Source: an uncultured Clostridia bacterium (lineage in GTDB: Bacteria > Bacillota > Clostridia > Lachnospirales > CAG-274). From it: 15,225 nt of DNA. The number at the start of each line of letters is the position of its first letter. Within the stretch, counting starts at the first letter, position 1. The translations under genes and the position numbers were made by a program. Below are positions 7,507 to 14,446 of this stretch, piece after piece. The notes below the pieces were generated by a model. That model saw only the letters and a list, made by a program, of their open reading frames with translations, had not been told where the DNA came from and searched no databases. The stretch covers positions 1-15,225 of the forward strand of contig CANQBT010000043.1 of assembly GCA_947589405.1 (NCBI GenBank), given 5' to 3'.

Positions 7507-9224
7507 AAGCGCACCTCCTGTGAAGCATATAAGACCGAAAAAGCAGGGCTTTTGGCTGCAAGCTCACTTAATATGCCATATGAAATTTTACCGTCTTTTT
7601 CTATACAGGCGACTTTGTCCGCCCATTGAATGTCAAGCACTCTCTGAGTTGTGATTAATACAGTAAGATCCGGATATAAATTTCTTATATTTTGTATTAT
7701 CTTTCCTTCGGAAGCATAATCAAGTGACGATGTACCGTCGTCTATGACAAGCACATCAGGAGCGCCCGCCAATGCTCTTGCTATTGCAAGCCTTTGCTTT
7801 TCTCCGCCGGAAAGGGTCGTACCCATTGAGGATATATATGTAAACTCCTTGTTTTCCAAATTGTATACGGTTTCATAAAGTTCAGCAGCCTTAAGAGCCT
7901 TTTCCATATCATCAGGCATTACATATTCTCTGCCGTATATTATGTTTTCGGCAATGCTGCCTTCAACAATATCGCATACTTTTTCCACAACAGCTATGCA
8001 TTTTCTCACATCTTTAATTTTGAAATCTCTTATGTCGCAGCCATTTATAAGAACTGCGCCCTCTGTAACATCATATATTCTGTCAAGCAGTCGTGCGAAG
8101 GTAGTTTTGCCGCTGCCTGTACCGCCGCAAAGGGCAGTAAAACTGCCTGACTGTATTTTAAAATCTATATTTTTAAATATGTTTATGCCGTTAGGATAGG
8201 AAAATGAAGCCTGTCTAAGCTCAATTTCCTTTTTGCCTTTTTTCAAAGGAGTATTGCCGTCCGACATATCATTTTTAATATTCAATATCTCTGTTATTCG
8301 CATTGCCGAAGGTTTAGCCTCTGCGGCATAATTGAACAGACGACCGCTGATTATTATTGATAGAAGTATCTGTTCTGAATATGTAACAGCAGCCAATACA
8401 CTACCTGCATTTACCTTGCCAAGTGAAAACTCAGCGTTGGATATTATAAGTATTGCACATATGCAGATATTGACGATAAGCATTATCATGGGATTGAACA
8501 GCGCAGATATTTTTCCTGCCTTGAGCTTAGCTTGTTTAATATCATAGACTGCCTTGTCAAAATGCTCCTCCTCTTTTTTTTCACCTATAAATGCTTTTAT
8601 AAGTCTTATTCTTTTAATTGAATTAAGAAGATAGGAATTTAATTTATCGGTTTTTGCCCTTACCCTTGCAAAAAGGGGTACCGTCAAATAAATAAAAACA
8701 AAAACTGCTATCACCTGAATAAAGAGAAAGATCAGAAAAACAGTATTGAATCCCGTACTTAAATGCCACATTACAGCTATAGAGCCTGCAAGCAGGACCG
8801 CAGGCTCGACAGTCAGCTGAATAAATATGTTAAGAAATGCCGTACAGGCGTTTATATCCTCAGTAAGTCTTGTTATAAGTGAACCGCTTCCCATACTCTC
8901 AAACCTTATAAGCGACATGGAGTTGATTTTTTCGTAAAGCTCATCACGAATATCCCTTGCGAAGCTTTCGCCGGCAAAGCTGCATGCAACATTTACCAAA
9001 AAACCGCTTACAGCTATAATAAAAGCAGCTGCAAGCATTAAACCTCCCTGTCTGTATATATAGGGGAGATTTTTGTGCATAATGCCTTCATTTACAATAC
9101 AGGACATAGCAAAGGGAAGATATATCTCGCCTATGCAGCATACAACAGTCATAACTGCTGAGAAAAGAGCGGCATAATTGGAATGAAGATATTTTTTTAA
9201 AATAGAGATGAGAGCGTTTGACAC
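7503..9224 (-). CDS. ABC exporter, degenerate half of heterodimer (573 aa from GTG)
   Basis: Partner of the exporter encoded next. It has six membrane segments in the first 310 residues, then an ATPase domain. Numbered from the GTG, Walker A is GGTGSGKTT (367-375) and the signature is a near-canonical LSGGE (471-475). The Q-loop Gln is Glu414, Walker B ends Asp495-Asp496 instead of Asp-Glu, and the switch His is Gln527 (ITTQR). It should therefore bind ATP but hydrolyse it poorly, while its signature completes the active site of the partner. Start choice: the GTG at 9224 lies 4 bases after the phosphatase stop, with AGGAGAGG embedded in that gene's last codons. An upstream ATG at 9257 would add 11 residues, overlap the phosphatase gene and has only a weak site. 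The exported substrate is unknown. Confidence 0.92.
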   Translation of the reverse strand: MSNALISILKKYLHSNYAALFSAVMTVVCCIGEIYLPFAMSCIVNEGIMHKNLPYIYRQGGLMLAAAFIIAVSGFLVNVACSFAGESFARDIRDELYEKINSMSLIRFESMGSGSLITRLTEDINACTAFLNIFIQLTVEPAVLLAGSIAVMWHLSTGFNTVFLIFLFIQVIAVFVFIYLTVPLFARVRAKTDKLNSYLLNSIKRIRLIKAFIGEKKEEEHFDKAVYDIKQAKLKAGKISALFNPMIMLIVNICICAILIISNAEFSLGKVNAGSVLAAVTYSEQILLSIIISGRLFNYAAEAKPSAMRITEILNIKNDMSDGNTPLKKGKKEIELRQASFSYPNGINIFKNIDFKIQSGSFTALCGGTGSGKTTFARLLDRIYDVTEGAVLINGCDIRDFKIKDVRKCIAVVEKVCDIVEGSIAENIIYGREYVMPDDMEKALKAAELYETVYNLENKEFTYISSMGTTLSGGEKQRLAIARALAGAPDVLVIDDGTSSLDYASEGKIIQNIRNLYPDLTVLITTQRVLDIQWADKVACIEKDGKISYGILSELAAKSPAFSVLYASQEVRL

Positions 9225-9228
9225 TAAA

Positions 9229-10023
9229 TCACCTCTCCTCATCAAAGCTGTATTCATTTTTAAACCTACCGAAAAACAAGGCTATTCCCGTATTATTATC
9301 TCCGGAGGCTTTCTTGTTTGAAGCCACATAGTCTTTGACTCTGGCAATAAAGCTGTAAGGGGTCTTGCTAAGCTTCATATAAAAATTAAGTCTTTTAGGG
9401 CTTATATTTTCCCATATTCCGTCTGAGCATATAAAAAACTCTGCCTTTTCATCTTTTTTAATAAAGGCTTCGCCAATATCGGGTTTGACGCCGTTATTTT
9501 CCCCTATGGCTTGCCATATAACATTTTTAGAAATATCCAGGTCCAAAATATCCGCCTTGTCTTTCCACAGCTCTTTAAGACTGTGATCCTTTGTAACAGA
9601 TATAAGTATTTTGTTTTTGTAAAAATACAGTCGAGAATCACCAACGTGCGCCCACACAGCCTTGTATCCGTCAGCTGTCTTTTCTATCCACAGCGTAACG
9701 CATGTGGCTTGCAGATGGCAATCCTCAGTCTGCAAAGCCACTACGTTTTTGTTTGCTTCTTCTATAGCTTCAAGAATTATATTAGAAGTCGGTTTATTAA
9801 ATGTGCAATACCTGAAATGCTCAAGTATGGTGTCTGTAACAGTATCTGCGGCAAGTCTGCCGTTTCCGTTTCCGCCAACTCCGTCTGCCAAAACCAAACA
9901 CAGCATATCGTCCCTTACGGCAACTTGACAGCTGTCCTCATTTTCGGGACGTGAGCCTTTGTCGGAATAACTGTCGCTGCACCATCCGAAATCAGCGTTT
10001 AAATTAAAAACCTGATACGTCAT
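9229..10023 (-). CDS. PP2C-family Ser/Thr protein phosphatase, catalytically complete (264 aa)
   Basis: Cytoplasmic metal-dependent phosphatase that removes phosphate from Ser/Thr. Motifs run in order: GSRPENED (23-30), VLADGVGGNGNG (44-55, metal ligands D47/G48), HVGDSRLYFY (126-135), TKDHSLKE (144-151), ICSDGIWE (198-205, D201) and GDNNTGIAL (241-249, D242). All expected metal-binding aspartates are present, and the length suits the compact bacterial PstP/Stp-type domain without a membrane segment. Its ATG overlaps the 3' end of the lipoprotein gene by 20 bases, with GAGG about 10 bases upstream. Standing in the same run as an FHA-ABC transporter, it probably reverses a phosphorylation read by those FHA domains. 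The matching kinase is not in this window. Confidence 0.92.
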   Translation of the reverse strand: MTYQVFNLNADFGWCSDSYSDKGSRPENEDSCQVAVRDDMLCLVLADGVGGNGNGRLAADTVTDTILEHFRYCTFNKPTSNIILEAIEEANKNVVALQTEDCHLQATCVTLWIEKTADGYKAVWAHVGDSRLYFYKNKILISVTKDHSLKELWKDKADILDLDISKNVIWQAIGENNGVKPDIGEAFIKKDEKAEFFICSDGIWENISPKRLNFYMKLSKTPYSFIARVKDYVASNKKASGDNNTGIALFFGRFKNEYSFDEER

Positions 10024-10837
10024 AGGACGGAACCTCTACAGCTTCACCCGGATTGTTTAAAGCTACATTGATCGTAATATCCATATCAAATGTCATTTCA
10101 TCTGAGCCAGTAAGCTCTGCAGGTACAGTTACGACAGTACTGCCGCCGTATTTCATATTGTCAAGTACTCCGTTACTGTTTGCGTGCATTACACAGCTAA
10201 AGTCCTTCATATCTTCAAATGAAAGAGATGTATCGGAATCACTTGTCTGCTCAGCTATCAAGGTTTCAAAAAGCTTTGAAACCATTATCTCAGACAAAGA
10301 GAATGTATATGTTGTGCCGCTTTCGTCATCGGTTGCTGTTACTTTTGTAACAACGTTCTCGGGGATAGGATCAAGCAGACCCATTTCCTTGATTTTTGTA
10401 GCTTCAAGAGTTGTAGCCATTTCATTTATAAATGCTGTTTCGTCAAAGCTTTCGGCGCTGTCTTTCTTCTCGGCACCTTCGTTCTCGGGATTCTTCTCGG
10501 ATTGCTCCTTATTGTTTGTGTCAGTTACCATTTTTTCGCCGTTGACCTCAGTATAGACTTTGCCATCTGAAAGATATTGTACGACCTTGTTGTCGTCAAC
10601 ATTAAGTTCAAAATACATTGCCTGAGAATTAAGGTCGACCTTCATATTGCCAAGTGCCTGTATCTCGGTATTGTCAGCGTTAATATCAAGAGTATAATCA
10701 GCGTCCATGCAGCCTGAAGCTACAAGAGCCGAATATGCCTTTGAATACTCATCATATGAAGATGAGCCACAAGCTGTCGTCATGACAGCAAGTGCAGAAA
10801 TAAGTGTTAATGATATTATTGTTTTAAATTTTTTCAA
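10004..10837 (-). CDS. Secreted lipoprotein of unknown function (277 aa)
   Basis: The N-terminus has two lysines, a hydrophobic stretch and VMTTAC-GSSS, placing the lipidated Cys at residue 23. The Thr at -3 is slightly off the consensus lipobox. The mature part is acidic and Thr/Ser/Asp-rich, with alternating strand-like segments (YTLDINADN, MYFELNVDDNKVVQYLSDGKVY, TVVTVPAEL, FDMDITINVAL) interrupted by a Lys/Glu/Asn-rich linker at about 106-133. It resembles the general class of clostridial beta-rich lipoproteins, but I do not recognise a named family. The start codon is TTG, with GGAGG 11 bases upstream and no better alternative nearby. It lies 19 bases downstream of the FHA-ABC transporter gene and overlaps the phosphatase gene. 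The context suggests an extracytoplasmic partner of that transporter, which is inference. Confidence 0.82.
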   Translation of the reverse strand: MKKFKTIISLTLISALAVMTTACGSSSYDEYSKAYSALVASGCMDADYTLDINADNTEIQALGNMKVDLNSQAMYFELNVDDNKVVQYLSDGKVYTEVNGEKMVTDTNNKEQSEKNPENEGAEKKDSAESFDETAFINEMATTLEATKIKEMGLLDPIPENVVTKVTATDDESGTTYTFSLSEIMVSKLFETLIAEQTSDSDTSLSFEDMKDFSCVMHANSNGVLDNMKYGGSTVVTVPAELTGSDEMTFDMDITINVALNNPGEAVEVPSYDVSGF

Positions 10838-10856
10838 TTCGATTATATCCTCCTTT

Positions 10857-13178
10857 TTATCTTTCTCTTTTCTTTTTCAAAAACAAAAGAGCCACTACAA
10901 AAAATATTAAACCAAGTGCCAAAAGCCATAGCCAACCCTTCATAACAGGATTTTCAGGTGAGAAAACCGAATAACCTTCCATAAAGTCGTATCTTGCATT
11001 TATAAAAGCTTCTTCAAGCTCTGTTTCTACACCTGCCGCTACTTCAAAGGAATTATCCGGTCTTACATAAAGCTCGTTTATCCTTGCGGAAGCACAAAAT
11101 GCCAAACAAGACCATCTGCTGCTTGCAAAATAGGATATAAACATTGCTATGCCGGAAAGAGAGCAAACCACCTCCGAAAAGAGTATCTGTATCATAAGCA
11201 AAAGGGGCATAACATATAATGTCTGCTCTGAGCTTTTTGCCCATGCCGATACCGCAAGTCCGATCGATACTGCAGAAAGCCCTGTAAGATATGATGTTAT
11301 ATAGAATTCCAAAAACGGAAAGTTTTCAAACAAAACACCATGCTCGGGTGCGTCCAAAATAAAATTCCATGAAAAAACCATAAGTATCAGGCATTGCAGC
11401 AACAAAAGGGCAGCAAGCACTATAAACTTTGATATACAGTAGGGGAGACATTTCATGTCGGAAGCTTTTTCTCTTTCAACAATTGTTCGTTCCTTTGATA
11501 TTTCTTGGAAGGACTGAAACAATCCCATAAAGAAACAGCCGCATGCCATAGCAAGTGAAAATGTCTGTGTATCGGCAGCATACTTAAACGGTACAAGACT
11601 GTCGTTCCATGTTGCGGCAAGCATTATAAATCCTAACACAAGGGGCATAAAAAGAATAATAGCCATTCTTTTTTTATCATTTGCTATCATTTCACAATAG
11701 CGTTTTATAAGCGTTACCGTCTGTTTTACCGCTGAGGTCTTGACCTTTTTGGCAGTAAATTTTTCATGTGTGTCGGTTTCGGATAATGCGGCAGACTTTT
11801 TATCATCATTTGTTTTAATGTAATTGTCAGGGTCATCCTGTATAAGATTATATATATCTACTATTGATTCTACTCCAAATTCATCAAGGGCCTTTTTAGG
11901 ATTACCGCTGTAGGCAAGCCTGCCACCCGGCGCCATAAATATTATTCTGTCGCAAAGACCTATATTAAGGGTCGCATGAGTTACAAGTATAACGGTTTTG
12001 CCATTGTTCGTCATATTTTTAAGCATACACATCATCTTGTATTCCGTGCCGGGATCAAGACCTGATGTAGGCTCATCAAGAAACATTATGTCAGGATCCG
12101 AAAGAAGCTCTACAGCAATACTTGCTCTTTTTTTCTGTCCTCCGCTAAGACGTTTGATCATGGTGTTTTCGTGACCTTTAAGCTCCACCATGTCTATTAT
12201 CTCTTTTATGCGCTCATCAATATCCTCACGTGAGGTTTTTGCCGGCATTTTAAGACAAGCAGCATAATACAGCATTCTGTTCAGAGTGAGATTGTCATAA
12301 ACTATATCCTGCTGAGGTACATAGCCTATAAGGTGTTTTATAGCATTATATTCGGAGCTTATATCCTCACCTCTTATAAGCACAGAGCCGGAGGTGATCG
12401 AAGTGCTGCCGTTCATGCACCTCATTAAACTTGTTTTGCCTGCTCCCGATCCTCCGATTATTGCTGTAAGCTCGCCCGGTTCTATCCTCAGACTCACATC
12501 ATCAACAATGTATTTTGCTTTTTTGCCGGAGGAAACCATTTTGGACACATGGGAGACTTCAACGCCGATACCGTTTTTATAGCTATAGTAGAATATTTCA
12601 TTATTACGATATAAAAACTGCGTATCACCTATTATAAAACGGTCCATATCTTTAAAGCAGATCTCGTCCGTAAGGTTAAAAGCGCTGTTATATCTTATAA
12701 GGCTGTTGTTGATACATTTGAGATAATACTTATCTTCTTTCTTATAAATAAGTGCATGCTCTTTGGAAACAGAAATATGATTTACACATATATCACATTT
12801 CATATCCCTTCCTATTATCACATTGTCGGCTGCGCTTATGTCATAGCTTTGATACATTCCGTCAAGCCATGAGCTAAGGCAGATAAACAACACTCTTTCT
12901 TCATGCTCCTCATTGCCTATATATATCTTAAGCCCGTCAGAAAGAAGTCTTGACTTTATCATTTCATTGTTCAGCATAAGACCATTGGTACTGTTATCAT
13001 CTTCTATGTACCAATCTTCACCCTTTTTTATAAAGAAAGCGTGGTTTACCGAAACAATATGCTGATTGACTATAATGTCATTACGTATTCCTCTGCCTAT
13101 TGTTATGACATCTTTGCCATAATCCTCTAAGGATACGGTAAAGGGAGCATCTCTGCCGGCAAATATTGTTATATACAA
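10857..13178 (-). CDS. FHA-domain ABC transporter, ABCG/ABC-2 type (773 aa)
   Basis: Fusion of two FHA domains, an ATPase and an ABC-2 membrane domain, the same plan as mycobacterial Rv1747. FHA1 (about 5-90) has R29, S43, H46 and STNG (63-66), the full phosphothreonine-binding set. FHA2 (about 100-190) keeps R124, S138 and H141 but has NNSLIRYNS where STNG is expected. The ATPase has Walker A GGSGAGKTS (242-250), YVPQQD, signature RLSGGQKKR (343-351), Walker B IMFLDEPTSGLD (E369) and H401 in VTH. Six membrane segments follow from about 508, ending in a basic tail. By family knowledge it would act as a homodimeric exporter or membrane remodeller controlled by binding a phosphorylated protein. 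The start is TTG with AAGGTGAT upstream. The next two genes, a lipoprotein and PP2C, are likely functional partners. Confidence 0.92.
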   Translation of the reverse strand: MYITIFAGRDAPFTVSLEDYGKDVITIGRGIRNDIIVNQHIVSVNHAFFIKKGEDWYIEDDNSTNGLMLNNEMIKSRLLSDGLKIYIGNEEHEERVLFICLSSWLDGMYQSYDISAADNVIIGRDMKCDICVNHISVSKEHALIYKKEDKYYLKCINNSLIRYNSAFNLTDEICFKDMDRFIIGDTQFLYRNNEIFYYSYKNGIGVEVSHVSKMVSSGKKAKYIVDDVSLRIEPGELTAIIGGSGAGKTSLMRCMNGSTSITSGSVLIRGEDISSEYNAIKHLIGYVPQQDIVYDNLTLNRMLYYAACLKMPAKTSREDIDERIKEIIDMVELKGHENTMIKRLSGGQKKRASIAVELLSDPDIMFLDEPTSGLDPGTEYKMMCMLKNMTNNGKTVILVTHATLNIGLCDRIIFMAPGGRLAYSGNPKKALDEFGVESIVDIYNLIQDDPDNYIKTNDDKKSAALSETDTHEKFTAKKVKTSAVKQTVTLIKRYCEMIANDKKRMAIILFMPLVLGFIMLAATWNDSLVPFKYAADTQTFSLAMACGCFFMGLFQSFQEISKERTIVEREKASDMKCLPYCISKFIVLAALLLLQCLILMVFSWNFILDAPEHGVLFENFPFLEFYITSYLTGLSAVSIGLAVSAWAKSSEQTLYVMPLLLMIQILFSEVVCSLSGIAMFISYFASSRWSCLAFCASARINELYVRPDNSFEVAAGVETELEEAFINARYDFMEGYSVFSPENPVMKGWLWLLALGLIFFVVALLFLKKKRER

Positions 13179-13224
13179 GCTCTGATCACCTTCTTTCCAA
13201 AAATTCTGCTTTTACACAACTGCC

Positions 13225-14163
13225 TTAATTAAGCCCTACAAATTTCTTTACAGCTGACTCTACGTCAGGATTAGAACATTCTATATTTTTAAGGCTTGTG
13301 CAGCCTGCAAAAGCATCTTTGCCTAAGAATTCAAGAGTAGAAGGTATAGTTACACTTTCAAGACTTGTGCAGTTTTCAAAAGCGCTCCTTTCAATATACT
13401 TTACTCCATCGGGTATAACCACTTCCTTAAGCTTAGTACAGTTTCTGAATGCACCCTCTCCGATCTGGACAAGATTGCCATTTAAAAACATGATCTCTTC
13501 AAGATTTGCTCCGTTCTGGAAATTATAAGCTCCTATTGAAGTAATAGTCTTATCAATGACCACTTTGGAAGCTGTTTTCATATCAGGGATCGTATATGTG
13601 GGAGAATAGTTCATAATGTCGCCATGTCCTTCACCGTCATCTACTACATACATGGTGCCTTTGGAATATGCATAAAGCATCATATTGTAGGCATGGCAGT
13701 TAATATATACCGTTTTTGTATCGCCGTCCCACTCTGCCGTTCCGGTAAGAGCCTCTACGAGAGATCTCATAGGTATATAAGTAGAGCCGTCTATTATCAT
13801 TGGTGCTGGATTGACTGTTTCATATTCCATTTCAGTTTTATTGCTGTCTTTGATGTTGTCAAAGCCTTTACGTGTTTCCACAGACATTGTTGTATTTCCT
13901 ATCTGCATACCTACAATAGCATATGGAGTTGATATAACAGCCATTTTGTTCTTATTATCCCACTCAACGTCACAGCCTATATTTTCTGCAACTGCTCTGA
14001 GAGGGATCAATACCCTGTTATCTACGATTTTAGGTTTTTCGGACATAGAAATATACTCATGATTAAGACATACCTTTATTTCCTGTTCAGCCGAAACAGG
14101 AACACATAGGGCTGAAAGCAGCATTGTTGTAATTGTAATTACTGAAATTAATTTTTTTAACAT
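13225..14163 (-). CDS. Secreted stalk-domain protein with BspA-type leucine-rich repeats (312 aa)
   Basis: A signal peptide covers residues 1-25 (MLKK..., cleavage after PVSA). Next comes a paired copper-amine-oxidase-N-like 'stalk' domain: VDNRVLIPLRAVAENIG (47-63) with VEWDNKNKMAVI, then IDGSTYIPMRSLVEAL (124-139) with AEWDGDTKTVYI. Residues 200-300 hold about four BspA/LRR_5 repeats of the form I..GAF.NCT.L..V.IP. No membrane anchor, sortase motif or cell-wall-binding domain is visible. Stalk domains and BspA repeats are common on surface proteins of clostridia, where they are thought to mediate adhesion or protein-protein contact. The ATG has GGAGG 7 bases upstream. It follows the 283-base gap that carries a decayed relative of its own 5' end. 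Copper-oxidase activity should not be inferred, as no catalytic domain is present. Confidence 0.88.
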   Translation of the reverse strand: MLKKLISVITITTMLLSALCVPVSAEQEIKVCLNHEYISMSEKPKIVDNRVLIPLRAVAENIGCDVEWDNKNKMAVISTPYAIVGMQIGNTTMSVETRKGFDNIKDSNKTEMEYETVNPAPMIIDGSTYIPMRSLVEALTGTAEWDGDTKTVYINCHAYNMMLYAYSKGTMYVVDDGEGHGDIMNYSPTYTIPDMKTASKVVIDKTITSIGAYNFQNGANLEEIMFLNGNLVQIGEGAFRNCTKLKEVVIPDGVKYIERSAFENCTSLESVTIPSTLEFLGKDAFAGCTSLKNIECSNPDVESAVKKFVGLN

Positions 14164-14202
14164 TTAATAACCTCCTTATGTTATTGTTAATATTGGTAAT
14201 AT

Positions 14203-14246
14203 GGCTCAAGGGTCCTGCTGATTGGCTATATTGACGTCCCTGAGCC
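14203..14246 (-). other. Imperfect inverted repeat in the stalk-gene leader
   Basis: On the minus strand GGCTCAGGG (14238-14246) can pair with CCCTTGAGCC (14203-14212), giving a nine-pair stem with one bulged T and a 25-base loop. It lies 40 bases upstream of the stalk-protein ATG, inside the pseudogene. No T-run follows, so it does not look like an intrinsic terminator. It could affect mRNA stability or be chance structure within a decayed repeat. Confidence 0.35.
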
Positions 14247-14268
14247 TTATGCTCTAAAGGAAATCAAA

Positions 14269-14297
14269 ATTATATATTTTGATGCTTCAGAGCTTAA
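14269..14297 (-). promoter_or_regulatory. Weak candidate internal promoter upstream of the stalk-domain gene
   Basis: A perfect TATAAT (14269-14274, minus strand) is preceded 17 bases upstream by TTAAGC (14292-14297), a poor match to TTGACA. It is the only credible promoter-like pair found in the one sizeable gap, about 105 bases before the stalk-protein start. The surrounding sequence is A+T-rich and derives from decayed coding DNA, so a chance match is quite possible. Confidence 0.22.
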
Positions 14298-14446
14298 TGT
14301 ATAAAATATATTTACGATAGAGCCTTTTCTTTATTATCACTCCATAGAAAGGAACACACAAAAAGAAATAACAAACAATGTAAAGACGTTGATCAAAGAA
14401 CCGTCTTTTTTAATGCAGCCGGTGAACATTTAAATTTCCCCTCGCA

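Larger units (their letters stand above)
14187..14429 (-). pseudogene. Decayed paralogue of the repeat protein / stalk-protein family
   Basis: No intact frame is present, but three pieces match the neighbouring gene at 14447-15031 in the same order. (1) An ATG at 14427-14429 with GAGGGG upstream starts a 30-residue hydrophobic frame resembling its signal peptide, ending in TGA. (2) In a shifted frame, NIFYTLSSEASKYIILISF aligns without gaps to HIFIPKESETSKDLILTPF of that protein. The DNA here is about three-quarters identical over some 44 bases by eye. This frame ends RA-stop, and SFRA resembles PLRA of the stalk domain. (3) At the end, RTLEPYYQY-stop matches the KTLEPYY motif, and CGTCAATA..TCAGCAGG matches the first repeat. 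Stops and frameshifts separate the pieces. It seems to have had a single terminal motif. The alternative of an unrelated small hydrophobic peptide gene explains only piece 1. Confidence 0.7.

Noticed and set aside
9511..10556. Long plus-strand open frames opposite the phosphatase and lipoprotein genes
   Set aside because: They are mirror frames of well-supported minus-strand genes, with unlikely composition and no recognisable motif or good ribosome site.
10842..10850. TATAAT-like promoter before the lipoprotein gene
   Set aside because: It sits between the ribosome site and the TTG start in a 19-base gap, so it cannot be a useful promoter for that gene and is probably chance.
13225..14163. 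Copper amine oxidase enzyme
   Set aside because: Only the small stalk domain named after that enzyme is present. There is no catalytic domain or cofactor tyrosine context, and the rest is BspA repeats.
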